Shown here in pieces: positions 14,961-22,956 of a stretch of 31,148 nucleotides of DNA. Position 1 is the first letter of the stretch; each line of letters opens with the position of its first letter. The stretch comes from Nocardioidaceae bacterium (GTDB taxonomy: Bacteria; Actinomycetota; Actinomycetes; Propionibacteriales; Nocardioidaceae): contig JACJWW010000019.1 of NCBI GenBank assembly GCA_020636935.1, forward strand, positions 1 to 31,148, in the 5' to 3' direction. Below the pieces are notes generated by a model, which did no database searches, was not told the origin of the DNA, and saw only the letters and a list, made by a program, of their open reading frames with translations. A program made the translations under genes and the position numbers.

Positions 14961-15450
14961 CCGGTGAATGACCTCGGGCCGAGTCTGGCAGGGGTGGCAA
15001 CTGCTGCGTCGACTCATAATCGCCCAGCATGGTGATTCGTCGTACATGGCGATCTTCGCCGGTGAACGGAGTCTCCAAGAAGATCTTGATGAAGGCGGTC
15101 ATCTCTTCGATCGTGTGCTGGCGGCCGCCGACCGAGATCACATTGGCGTCATTGTGCTCGCGAGCAAGGCGCGCAGTATCGGCATTCCACACCAGTGCCG
15201 CTCGCACCCCATGGACCTTGTTGGCGGCCATCTGCTCTCCGTTGCCAGATCCACCGATCACGATGCCCAGACTGCCAGGCTCGTCGGCCACGCCAAGGGC
15301 AGCTCGCAAACAGAAGACCGGATAGTCATCGAGCGCGTCGTATTCGAAGGCACCGTGATCGACGGGCTCATGCCCAAGCGACTGCAGCCAAACGATCAGG
15401 TGATCCTTCAACTCGAGTCCGGCATGGTCGGTGCCCAGATGAACGCGCAT
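14953..15450 (-). CDS. rpiB: Ribose-5-phosphate isomerase B
   Basis: Interconverts ribose 5-phosphate and ribulose 5-phosphate in the pentose phosphate pathway. The 165-aa protein has the phosphate-binding start HLGTDHAG (Asp8, His9) and the motif IGGSGNGEQMAANK. Like the mycobacterial enzyme it lacks the catalytic cysteine of E. coli RpiB and offers Glu72 in its place. A TAACCT hexamer six bases before the ATG, with no Shine-Dalgarno, suggests an additional leaderless start. It sits 29 bases after the methyltransferase and overlaps the glycosylase gene. The C-terminal tail after residue 145 is polar and probably disordered. Confidence 0.96.
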   Translation of the reverse strand: MRVHLGTDHAGLELKDHLIVWLQSLGHEPVDHGAFEYDALDDYPVFCLRAALGVADEPGSLGIVIGGSGNGEQMAANKVHGVRAALVWNADTARLAREHNDANVISVGGRQHTIEEMTAFIKIFLETPFTGEDRHVRRITMLGDYESTQQLPPLPDSARGHSPDA

Positions 15451-15456
15451 GCACGC

Positions 15457-15462
15457 AGGTTA
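15457..15462 (-). promoter_or_regulatory. Candidate leaderless -10 box of rpiB
   Basis: TAACCT on the minus strand ends six bases before the rpiB ATG (15450). No Shine-Dalgarno is seen. TGAGTG stands 18 bases upstream as a poor -35. It may be an internal promoter of the rnhA to glycosylase gene run. Confidence 0.4.
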
Positions 15463-15479
15463 CCGATCCAGATCCGGGG

Positions 15480-16349
15480 TCACTCACCCCACCGGGTACG
15501 ACGAGCCCTGACCAGGTGTCCGCCCCCGCCACCTGCGGCGCGCAGACCAGGTCGGCGCAGGTAGCGAGAAGCCAGCTCCCGAGGCCCCAGATCTTCGATC
15601 TCATCAAAGCCGAGGTCACGCAGGAGTGCGGCCATCTCATCAGGCCCCCATGACGATCTAAATGGCTCCCCAAGGGCAGCCACTCGGTTGCCGAGCCGAT
15701 CACGCAACTCCTTGGCTTCACCCGATAGTCCTGCATCGGTGGTTGCATAGTCGAAGACGACTTCAACCCCAGGGATGGTCGACAATTTCGCCAACGTGGA
15801 CTTGACCGCCGGGGCCGCCAAGTATGGCGAGACTCCGAACCACAAGACGGTAGTGGCCCTCTTGCTCAAACCTGACTCGGCGAGCAGTTGCAGCCAGTCA
15901 TCACGCGCAAGGTCACCAGCCACGAAATGCAACGAGTCCGGGATCGGTATCTCGGCTGCACTGAGCATTGACTGCTTCCAGGCACTCATCTGTGGCAAGT
16001 CCAACTCGAAGACCGCACGACCGGGCGCCGCATTGCGCAGCCCGAAGGTGTCCAGGCCAGCGCCCAGCACGAGCACTTGATCAACTCCGCGAAGCACGGC
16101 CTGGGCGACGGCCTCATCACCAAAACGGTGTCGCATTGCGATGAAGGTCCGCAAGGTCGGTCGATCCTGCTCCCGGGCCTGCTCCACGAGTCGCTCCCGC
16201 TCAGCCACATCGACACCAAGGACCTGCCACGCCAGCGGGTCACTGAAGATCAGCCCGCCGTCGAGGTCTTGGTGGAGCGCGCGGTGCACCGCTGCGCCGT
16301 ACGCCGTACGGCTGGGTGGGGCGTCGGCCGGCAACTCTGACTCCTGCAT
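15480..16349 (-). CDS. SAM-dependent methyltransferase of the leucine carboxyl methyltransferase (TIGR00027-like) family
   Basis: A 289-aa class I methyltransferase. Motif I, QVLVLGAGLDTFGLR (about 91-105), and the following acidic strand end AVFELDLPQ (Glu115, Asp117) are typical of the LCM/PPM group abundant in actinobacteria; a second motif is VLWFGVSPYL. Members act on protein carboxyl groups or small molecules, and the substrate here cannot be told. I choose ATG 16349, which overlaps the metG stop as TGATG and has GGAGG upstream; a longer reading would run 37 codons into metG. Coupling to metG, itself a producer of methionyl-tRNA, is suggestive but not evidence of function. The C-terminus is glycine- and arginine-rich. 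Confidence 0.88.
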   Translation of the reverse strand: MQESELPADAPPSRTAYGAAVHRALHQDLDGGLIFSDPLAWQVLGVDVAERERLVEQAREQDRPTLRTFIAMRHRFGDEAVAQAVLRGVDQVLVLGAGLDTFGLRNAAPGRAVFELDLPQMSAWKQSMLSAAEIPIPDSLHFVAGDLARDDWLQLLAESGLSKRATTVLWFGVSPYLAAPAVKSTLAKLSTIPGVEVVFDYATTDAGLSGEAKELRDRLGNRVAALGEPFRSSWGPDEMAALLRDLGFDEIEDLGPRELASRYLRRPGLRAAGGGGGHLVRARRTRWGE

Positions 16350-18136
16350 CAGGCCTCCAGCCTGGCCAACTCTTCCTCGACCACTGCGGGATCCAACTTC
16401 GTGAACACCGGCGCTGGCTTGGCCACGGGAATGCCGGCCACTATCTGACTGCGCCCCCACGCGGGCACTTCGCTGTAGTCACCGGTGATGATTGGATAGG
16501 AGTTTCCACCATCAAGGCAATCGACCTCTTGCAGCACCGGGAGCGGTGCAACTTGAGTCGTGCCACCAAAAATGGCACTTACCTGATTGGCTGAGAAGGG
16601 CAAGAACGGCGCCAGGATCAGGTTGAGGTCGAGCACACACTGGGTCATCACGTGCAACACCGTGCCCAGTCGCTGCGAGTCATCCTTGATCTTCCAGGGC
16701 TCGGTCTCTGAGACATAGCGGTTGACTTCACCCACAGCCCTCATGGCTTCAGAGATGGCTGCCTTCTGCCTATGTCGCGCAATGGACTCCCCCACCGTGG
16801 TGAAAGCAGCTTCCACCAGATCGAGGATCTCCTGATCAGCCGGCTCCAACTCCGCTGCAGGTGGGATCTCACCGAAATTCTTCGCCACCAAAGTGGCCGT
16901 GCGATTGACGAGATTGCCCCAGCCGGCGACGAGCTCGTCATTGGTACGACGCACGAACTCAGCCCAGGTGAAGTCAGAGTCCTGATTTTCGGGCCCCGCA
17001 GCGGCCACGAAATAGCGGAAGGCATCTGCTTGATAGCGGCTGAGCAGGTCGCGGACATAGATGACCACTCGCTGTGAGGAAGAGAACTTCTTGCCCTCCA
17101 TGGTCAAGAACTCGCTGGACACCACCTCTGTGGGCAGGTTGAGTTCACCAAAGGCGTGTCGGCTGCCTCCCTTGGCTCCCCGACCGTTGTAGCCCAGCAA
17201 CTCCCCGGGCCAGATCTGGCTGTGGAAGGTGATGTTGTCCTTGCCCATGAAGTAATAGGACAAGGCCTCAGGGTCATTCCACCACTCGCGCCAAGCGTCG
17301 TCGTCCCCGCTGCGGCGGGCCCACTCAATGCTCGCGCTCAGATAGCCAATCACGGCGTCAAACCAGACATAGAGCTTCTTGTGTGGATTGTCGCGCCAGC
17401 CATCAAGCGGGACCGGAATGCCCCAGTCGATATCCCGGGTCATCGCCCTCGGGCGGATCTCCTTCAAGATGTTTTGGCTGAAGCGGATCACATTGGGACG
17501 CCACAGACCGGTCGCTTCACGCTCATCAAGCCAAGCACCAATCGCCTCGGCCAGAGCCGGCAAATCCAAGAAGAAGTGCTGGGTCTCGATGAACTCCGGC
17601 GTCTCACCGTTGATCTTCGACCGGGGGTTGACCAGGTCACTTGGATCCAACTGGTTTCCGCAGTTGTCACACTGATCACCGCGAGCACCCTCAGCGCCAC
17701 ACAGCGGGCAAGTGCCCTCGATATAGCGATCCGGGAGGGTGCGCCCAGTCGACGGGCTGATCGCACCGTAGGTGGTCTGTTCGATGAAATAGCCGTTCTC
17801 GTAGACCCCCTTGAACATCTCCTGCACCACCGCAATGTGATTGCGTGTGGTGGTGCGGGTGTAGAGGTCATAGGACACCCCGAGCGCGGTGAGATCCTCA
17901 GCGATGATCCGGTGATTGCGATCAGCGAGCTGCTGGGGGGTGATGCCGGCTTCGTCTGCCGCGATCAGGATCGGCGTACCGTGCTCGTCGGTGCCCGAAA
18001 CCATCAAGACATCATGACCAGCCATCCGCATGTAGCGGCTGAACACATCGGAGGGTACGCCGAATCCGGCCACGTGGCCGATGTGGCGGGGCCCGTTGGC
18101 ATAAGGCCAAGCGACAGCGGACAAGACTTTGCTCAT
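16349..18136 (-). CDS. metG: Methionyl-tRNA synthetase
   Basis: Class I synthetase charging initiator and elongator tRNA-Met. The 595-aa protein shows the HIGH motif (18-21), a tetracysteine zinc knuckle (Cys143, Cys146, Cys156, Cys159) and the KMSKS equivalent KFSSS (350-354), followed by the helical anticodon-binding domain. It lacks the C-terminal tRNA-binding (EMAP-like) extension of the longer form. The ATG at 18136 has no Shine-Dalgarno but TAGGAT seven bases upstream, so a leaderless transcript is likely. It lies 31 bases after the DsbA-like gene and overlaps the methyltransferase. Confidence 0.97.
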   Translation of the reverse strand: MSKVLSAVAWPYANGPRHIGHVAGFGVPSDVFSRYMRMAGHDVLMVSGTDEHGTPILIAADEAGITPQQLADRNHRIIAEDLTALGVSYDLYTRTTTRNHIAVVQEMFKGVYENGYFIEQTTYGAISPSTGRTLPDRYIEGTCPLCGAEGARGDQCDNCGNQLDPSDLVNPRSKINGETPEFIETQHFFLDLPALAEAIGAWLDEREATGLWRPNVIRFSQNILKEIRPRAMTRDIDWGIPVPLDGWRDNPHKKLYVWFDAVIGYLSASIEWARRSGDDDAWREWWNDPEALSYYFMGKDNITFHSQIWPGELLGYNGRGAKGGSRHAFGELNLPTEVVSSEFLTMEGKKFSSSQRVVIYVRDLLSRYQADAFRYFVAAAGPENQDSDFTWAEFVRRTNDELVAGWGNLVNRTATLVAKNFGEIPPAAELEPADQEILDLVEAAFTTVGESIARHRQKAAISEAMRAVGEVNRYVSETEPWKIKDDSQRLGTVLHVMTQCVLDLNLILAPFLPFSANQVSAIFGGTTQVAPLPVLQEVDCLDGGNSYPIITGDYSEVPAWGRSQIVAGIPVAKPAPVFTKLDPAVVEEELARLEA

Positions 18137-18143
18137 GCACTGA

Positions 18144-18149
18144 ATCCTA
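18144..18149 (-). promoter_or_regulatory. Candidate leaderless -10 box of metG
   Basis: TAGGAT on the minus strand ends seven bases before the metG ATG (18136), in the 31-base gap after the DsbA-like gene, with no ribosome site. No clear -35 is seen. Confidence 0.45.
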
Positions 18150-18167
18150 GGGTGTGAAGTGTTTGGG

Positions 18168-18785
18168 TCAGGAGAAGTCGAGCGCTGCAGTGCGGCTGCG
18201 CTTGAGCTCGAAGAAATACGGATAACCGGCCAGCAGCTTTGCTCCGTCCCACATCTGACCAGCGACTTCGCCTCTGGGGGCCTTGGTGATCACCGGGCCG
18301 AAGAAGGCCACCCCGTTGACATGAATGGTCGGGGTGCCGACGTCTTCACCGACCGGATCCATCCCGCGATGGTGGGACTCGATGATCGCAGCGTCGTATG
18401 ACGAATCGTCCATCGCCGCGACCAGGTCCGTGGGCAGGCTGGCGTCGGCGAGGGCCCCTTCAATCAGGGTGCGCCCGATGGGTTCTTGACGTAGGTGGAT
18501 GCGTTCGCCCAACGCCGTGTAGAGCGGCAGGGTCGTCTCAGCGCCATGCAATTCACGGGCCGCTTGAAGCACCCTCAGGCACAGCCAGCCGTCTGACAGC
18601 ATGGCGCGATAGTCGGGGTCGATGTCCTTGTCCTGGTTGAGGTAGATCAGGCTCATCAGATGCCACTTGACCTTGACATCTCTGACCTTCTCCACCTCCA
18701 GGATCCACCGGGACGTGAGCCAGGCGAAAGGGCACTTGGGGTCAAACCAGAAGTCAACTTGGTCGGTCTGTGAAGCAGAATCCAT
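18168..18785 (-). CDS. DsbA-like thioredoxin-fold protein of the mycothiol-dependent Rv2466c family
   Basis: A 205-aa cytosolic DsbA-fold protein. VDFWFDPKCPFAWLTSRWILE marks the family that includes M. tuberculosis Rv2466c, described as a mycothiol-dependent reductase. The active-site motif here is CPFA (Cys18 to Ala21): the second cysteine of the CPWC motif I recall for Rv2466c is absent, so the enzyme would have to work by a one-cysteine mechanism with mycothiol. The cis-proline region is visible as GTPTIHVNG. The ATG at 18785 has no Shine-Dalgarno; the 9-mer ATCTGACAA stands nine bases upstream, exactly as before rnhA. In M. tuberculosis it neighbours rpiB; here metG and a methyltransferase lie between. 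Confidence 0.9.
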   Translation of the reverse strand: MDSASQTDQVDFWFDPKCPFAWLTSRWILEVEKVRDVKVKWHLMSLIYLNQDKDIDPDYRAMLSDGWLCLRVLQAARELHGAETTLPLYTALGERIHLRQEPIGRTLIEGALADASLPTDLVAAMDDSSYDAAIIESHHRGMDPVGEDVGTPTIHVNGVAFFGPVITKAPRGEVAGQMWDGAKLLAGYPYFFELKRSRTAALDFS

Positions 18786-18794
18786 GGGGCCACT

Positions 18795-18803
18795 TTGTCA
18801 GAT
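18795..18803 (-). promoter_or_regulatory. ATCTGACAA element before the DsbA-like gene
   Basis: ATCTGACAA on the minus strand ends nine bases before the ATG at 18785. The same 9-mer at the same distance precedes rnhA (20350-20358). It could hold an extended -10 of the form TGN-CAAAGT, giving a leaderless transcript. Role inferred. Confidence 0.35.
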
Positions 18804-18808
18804 GCGGG

Positions 18809-19480
18809 TCACTCGGAGTTGATCCGTGCCGTGGCTTTGAGCAGAGCATCGACTTCCTTGCGCGTGCCTAGCATGTCTCTAGGGCACGAGTATCCGAGCT
18901 CGAGGATCACTCGATCAGCCACGAATGCCCGCACCGCCAGCACGATGACCCACTCCTTGGGCCCGGCCGCATGGGAGTAGTCGATCTGGGTCCTGACGAA
19001 CTCAACCGCGGTATTTGGGTCCTTCGATGTTGGGAGAGTCCGCAGGGTCAACAACGAATGGTCCTTGACCGCCACCCCGGCGAACCGAGCTCTCATCTCG
19101 GCCAGGACTCGCTCGACCTCGGCCCTACTGGCCTCTTCGTCGGATTGAGAGCCGTCTTGGTGGCTTCTGGCCTGCAGGGTCAGATGGCACCCGGTGTCCG
19201 CTTGAGTCATCTGGCTGGTGGATCCGTCCATGTGGTCGATGGACCAGCCTCCTTTCCCCTGGAAGACCCATTTCGGCGGCGATCCGAACGGAGTGTTGTC
19301 GCTCAGCACTTGCCCAACTGACGCATCCATCGGCGGCGAAGTCTGTGCTGACGACGTATCAGTGCTCGGAGTGGGATCAGGCCCGCTGTTTGGAGGATCA
19401 GGCGAGCAGCCGGCAAGGATCGTGATGAGCAAAGCCAAGGCGATCAGCACACCTGATTTCTCGACGGAGCAGTTCGTCAT
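18809..19480 (-). CDS. Predicted secreted lipoprotein, function unknown
   Basis: A 223-aa protein with a lipoprotein signal peptide: a short polar start, a hydrophobic core VLIALALLITILAG and lipobox LAGC with Cys25 as the lipidation site. A Pro/Ser/Thr-rich linker follows (about 26-60), then a roughly 160-residue domain with two further cysteines (DTGCHL and GYSCPRD) that may form a disulfide. I recognise no family. The ATG at 19480 overlaps the rnhA stop as ATGA; a longer in-frame reading from 19516 would bury the signal peptide. The export signal is clear; nothing indicates substrate or partner. Confidence 0.85.
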   Translation of the reverse strand: MTNCSVEKSGVLIALALLITILAGCSPDPPNSGPDPTPSTDTSSAQTSPPMDASVGQVLSDNTPFGSPPKWVFQGKGGWSIDHMDGSTSQMTQADTGCHLTLQARSHQDGSQSDEEASRAEVERVLAEMRARFAGVAVKDHSLLTLRTLPTSKDPNTAVEFVRTQIDYSHAAGPKEWVIVLAVRAFVADRVILELGYSCPRDMLGTRKEVDALLKATARINSE

Positions 19481-20340
19481 GATCGGGCTGTGACCTGAAG
19501 GAATTTCGCCCGCCAACGCCCATCTCTACCCGCTTGCCACCATGACGAGACCAAACACTCCCGATCACCTCGCAGGCGAGCCACGACAAACATGACATTG
19601 GCTGAAATACGTTCGACCCGAATGACTTCCGGGCTCAGGTCATCACAATCTGGCCACGGTGGCTCAGTCAGGGCATCAGAGCGGCGCAGGTGCCCCATGT
19701 GGTCAATCCCTGACCAGTCGCCATGCAGCAAGTCCGCCGGGTCAGACCGACCTCCCCTCCCCCAAGCTTCAAGCAAGTCGAGTGCGGCTGCGGCGACCTG
19801 GTCTTCGTCACGCTCTGGCACGGTCGAGTCGTCGTCCCACAGGGATGGCTGCTCAGCCAAGGGCGGATGCTCACCGCCTGCAGCGAAGCCCGGCCCGGTT
19901 GCGAGCGGCGTACCCGACTTGAAGGCTTGGGCCGCAGCATTGGCGCGTTGATCGGCGGCTTCGTTGAGTGGGTGACCGGTGTGCCCCTTGACCCATTCGA
20001 AGCTCACCTCGCGTCCGACCATGGCTTCATCGAGGGCCTTGATGATCTCCAGATTGAGCACCGGCTTGCCATCGCCCTTGCGCCAACCCTTGCGCTTCCA
20101 ACCAGCCATCCACTTGGTGATCGTGTTGATCACATAGGTCGAGTCACAGATGATGTGCAGCGCTTCATCAGTGGCCGCAGTCTGCTGCAGCAGATCGAGT
20201 ACGGCGCTCAACTCGCCGATATTGTTGGTGCCGTGGGCGAATCCCCCAGCCCTCCAACACCCTTCATCGACAAACCAGGCCCAACCTGTTGGACCCGGAT
20301 TGCCCAAGGCGGAGCCATCTGCCGCAGCCACGATCGTCAC
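19477..20340 (-). CDS. rnhA: Ribonuclease HI with a C-terminal NTF2-like (DUF4440-type) domain
   Basis: The first about 140 residues are a complete RNase HI, which degrades the RNA strand of RNA-DNA hybrids: Asp8 (AADGSALGNPG), Glu43 (NNIGELSAV), Asp66 (ICDSTYVI), His120 (WVKGHTGH) and Asp130 (NEAADQRAN), plus a basic handle WMAGWKRKGWRKGDGK. After a linker (about 141-180) comes a domain of about 105 residues whose pattern (AALDLLEAWGRG, then HGDWSGIDHMG, ending SSWWQAGRDGRWRAKFLQVT) resembles DUF4440/SnoaL-like NTF2 folds; this is pattern recognition, not a search. Typical RNase HI is about 150 aa, so this is a fusion. The start is GTG 20340, with no Shine-Dalgarno. It is the first gene of a long minus-strand run and divergent from pepN by 66 bp. 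Confidence 0.9.
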   Translation of the reverse strand: MTIVAAADGSALGNPGPTGWAWFVDEGCWRAGGFAHGTNNIGELSAVLDLLQQTAATDEALHIICDSTYVINTITKWMAGWKRKGWRKGDGKPVLNLEIIKALDEAMVGREVSFEWVKGHTGHPLNEAADQRANAAAQAFKSGTPLATGPGFAAGGEHPPLAEQPSLWDDDSTVPERDEDQVAAAALDLLEAWGRGGRSDPADLLHGDWSGIDHMGHLRRSDALTEPPWPDCDDLSPEVIRVERISANVMFVVARLRGDRECLVSSWWQAGRDGRWRAKFLQVTARS

Positions 20341-20349
20341 GCGCCGATC

Positions 20350-20358
20350 TTGTCAGAT
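20350..20358 (-). promoter_or_regulatory. ATCTGACAA element before rnhA
   Basis: On the minus strand this 9-mer ends nine bases before the GTG of rnhA (20340), identical in sequence and distance to the one before the DsbA-like gene. An extended -10 reading TGA-CAAGAT would end six bases from the start codon, consistent with a leaderless mRNA. Confidence 0.35.
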
Positions 20359-20406
20359 CCGATGCGCCTGAGCGGCACATTGGCCATCGGTGGGATGATG
20401 CGATCC

Positions 20407-22953
20407 ATGCCCGGCATGAATCTCACCCGCGAAGAAGCAGCCACCCGTAGCGCCAAGTTGGCAGTGGATCATTATCTGGTCCAACTTGATCTGACCACGG
20501 GCACGGAGACTTTCTCTTCCACGACCACCATCGACTTTCGATGCAACCATGAAGGTAGCGCCACCTTCGCCGACCTGATTGCCGAGCGGGTTCACCAGAT
20601 TACCTTCAATGGGGTTGACCTCGACCCAGCGCTGGTCTACTCAGACGCCCGGATCACCCTGGCTGACCTCAAGGCCCAGAACTCCCTGACTGTGGTCGCT
20701 GACTGCGCCTATTCACACTCCGGCGAGGGCTTGCACCGATTTGTTGACCCGGTCGACGAGCGGGTCTACACCTATTCACAGTTCGAAGTGCCAGACGCCA
20801 GGCGGGTGTACACCACCTTCGAGCAGCCCGACCTCAAGAGCGTCTTCTCCTTCGAGGTGATTGCACCGAGTCACTGGAAGGTGATCTCCAACGCGCCCAC
20901 TCCCGAAGCTGAGCCCCTAGCAGACGACAAAGCTCGTTGGGTCTTCCCGACCACCAGGCCAATGTCGACGTATATCACCGCGATCATCGCCGGGGAGTAC
21001 CACGAGGTCCTGGACGAATACGTCGGCACGCACGGCACGATCCCGTTGGGGCACTATTGCCGCCAGTCCTTGGTGCCTCACCTGGATTCAGATGAGTTGG
21101 TCAAGATCACCAGGCAGGGCTTCGGCTTCTTCGAGGAAGCCTTCAACTATCCCTATCCGTTTGAGAAATACGATCAGCTCTACGTCCCTGAATACAACAT
21201 GGGCGCCATGGAGAATGCCGGCGCGGTGACCCTGCGTGACGAATATCTGCCCCGCAGTCGTCAAGATGGCGCCTTCTATGAATTCCGCACTTCGGTGATC
21301 CTGCACGAAATGGCCCACATGTGGTTCGGCGACTTGGTCACGATGAAGTGGTGGGATGACTTGTGGCTCAACGAATCCTTCGCCGAATGGGCCTGTTATC
21401 ACGCGGCAGTCGAGGCCACCGAGTTCACCGAGTCTTGGACTGGATTCACCAATGCTCGCAAGAACTGGGCCCTGCGCCAGGATCAACTGCCCAGCACTCA
21501 CCCCATCGCCGCAGACAACTACGACCTGCACCAAGTAGAGGCCAACTTCGATGGGATCACCTATGCCAAGGGCGCATCCGTCCTCAAGCAACTGGTCGCC
21601 TGGGTGGGCATCGAGAACTTCCTGAAGGGACTCGGCGAATATTTCAAGGCACACGAATACGCCAACTCCGAGTTCGCCGATCTGCTGGGCGCTCTGGAGC
21701 GCTCTTCAGGACGCGAGTTGACGTCCTGGGCTGACGAGTGGTTGCGCACGACGGGGGTCAACACCATGGCGCCCGAGTTCACCCTTGACGCAGACGGGAG
21801 CTTCAAGGAGTTCGTCGTACGCCAAAGCGCTGCGGCCGACCACCCGACGCTGCGTCGGCACCGCTTGGGTATCGGACTGTACGACGAGACTGACGGCCGG
21901 ATCGTCCGCCGACGCTATCTTGAGGTGGACGTCCAGGGCGCGGCCACCGCAATGCCCGAGTTGGTGGGCGAAAAACAACCCGATCTGCTGCTGCTGAATG
22001 ACAAAGACCTCGCCTACACCAAGATCCGGCTTGACGAGCGCTCCTTGGCGACCATGATCAATGGGCTCGGATGCCTTGATGACTCCTTGGCCCGAGCGTT
22101 GTGCTGGGGTGCGGCCTGGGACATGACCCGCGATGCCCAGATGAAAGCTGGCGACTTCGTCGACCTGGTCTTGGCCAATGTGGGCTTGGAGACAGATGCA
22201 TTTGGCCTGTCTCGATTGCCGGGATATGCGAGTGCGGCGATCAATGTCTACAGCGCTCCCGAGCATCGCGATGCTCTCCGCGCCAAGTGGGAGCTCGGAA
22301 TTGGCCAGTTGATGCGTCAGGCAGACGCTGGCAGCGACCACCAACTCACCTTCACCCGCGCCTTCGCCGCAGCAGCACGCGACGACTCATCCCTTGACTA
22401 CTTGACTGCGTTGCTTGACGGCAGTCAGACCCTCGACGGCTTGGTCATCGACACCGAGCTCAGATGGAGCCTGGTCACGGCGCTGGCTCGTGCCGGCAGG
22501 TTCGGCGAAGCCGAAATCGCCGCCGAGGGCGCCCGCGATCAAACGATCACCGGATCGGAGAAGTCCGCTGCGGCCCGGGCAGCACAACCATCGGCACAAG
22601 CCAAGGCAGCCGCTTGGCAGCAGGCAATGATGGATCCGACAACGCCCAATGAGACCGCGCGCAGCATCGCCACCAGCTTCCACCGGGCAGGTCAAGAAGA
22701 CCTCTTAACGCCGTATCTCAGCAAATATCTGGGCGCCGCCGTCGACGCATGGGATCGATTGGGCGCCCACAAGGCGGCAGTGGCTCTGGAGGCACTCTTC
22801 CCGTCATTGTTGGCCTCTGACACCAACGTAGCCACAATCACCGACTGGCTGGCTGCAACCACTGCCCCAGATCAGGTCAAACGATATGTGGGCGAAGGCC
22901 TCGATGACATGAAACGGGCGCTCGCTGCTCAGGCCTACGACGCCCGAGCATAG
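20407..22953 (+). CDS. pepN: Aminopeptidase N (M1 family zinc metallopeptidase)
   Basis: Cytosolic exopeptidase that removes N-terminal residues from peptides, finishing protein turnover begun by Clp or the proteasome. The 848-aa reading contains the exopeptidase motif GAMEN (266-270), the zinc site HEMAH (300-304) with the third ligand Glu323 in LWLNESFAEW, and a C-terminal ERAP1-like helical domain from about residue 520. The open frame extends 228 codons further upstream, but that part lies opposite rnhA; ATG 20407 (MPGMNLTREEA) gives the family N-terminus. A second ATG three codons on is possible. GATGAT seven bases upstream is a poor -10. It is convergent with a small membrane protein three bases after its stop. 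Confidence 0.96.
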   Translation: MPGMNLTREEAATRSAKLAVDHYLVQLDLTTGTETFSSTTTIDFRCNHEGSATFADLIAERVHQITFNGVDLDPALVYSDARITLADLKAQNSLTVVADCAYSHSGEGLHRFVDPVDERVYTYSQFEVPDARRVYTTFEQPDLKSVFSFEVIAPSHWKVISNAPTPEAEPLADDKARWVFPTTRPMSTYITAIIAGEYHEVLDEYVGTHGTIPLGHYCRQSLVPHLDSDELVKITRQGFGFFEEAFNYPYPFEKYDQLYVPEYNMGAMENAGAVTLRDEYLPRSRQDGAFYEFRTSVILHEMAHMWFGDLVTMKWWDDLWLNESFAEWACYHAAVEATEFTESWTGFTNARKNWALRQDQLPSTHPIAADNYDLHQVEANFDGITYAKGASVLKQLVAWVGIENFLKGLGEYFKAHEYANSEFADLLGALERSSGRELTSWADEWLRTTGVNTMAPEFTLDADGSFKEFVVRQSAAADHPTLRRHRLGIGLYDETDGRIVRRRYLEVDVQGAATAMPELVGEKQPDLLLLNDKDLAYTKIRLDERSLATMINGLGCLDDSLARALCWGAAWDMTRDAQMKAGDFVDLVLANVGLETDAFGLSRLPGYASAAINVYSAPEHRDALRAKWELGIGQLMRQADAGSDHQLTFTRAFAAAARDDSSLDYLTALLDGSQTLDGLVIDTELRWSLVTALARAGRFGEAEIAAEGARDQTITGSEKSAAARAAQPSAQAKAAAWQQAMMDPTTPNETARSIATSFHRAGQEDLLTPYLSKYLGAAVDAWDRLGAHKAAVALEALFPSLLASDTNVATITDWLAATTAPDQVKRYVGEGLDDMKRALAAQAYDARA

Positions 22954-22956
22954 GAG

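Noticed and set aside
16295..16311. Tandem CCGTACG repeat and near-palindrome
   Set aside because: It lies inside the methyltransferase coding region (TAYGAAV) and is explained by codons; no wider repeat family is seen.
17156..18157. 333-codon open frame on the plus strand
   Set aside because: It is antisense to metG, whose HIGH and zinc motifs are intact.
19723..20406. N-terminal extension of 228 codons on the pepN frame
   Set aside because: It lies opposite rnhA, shows no aminopeptidase features, and the family N-terminus begins at 20407.
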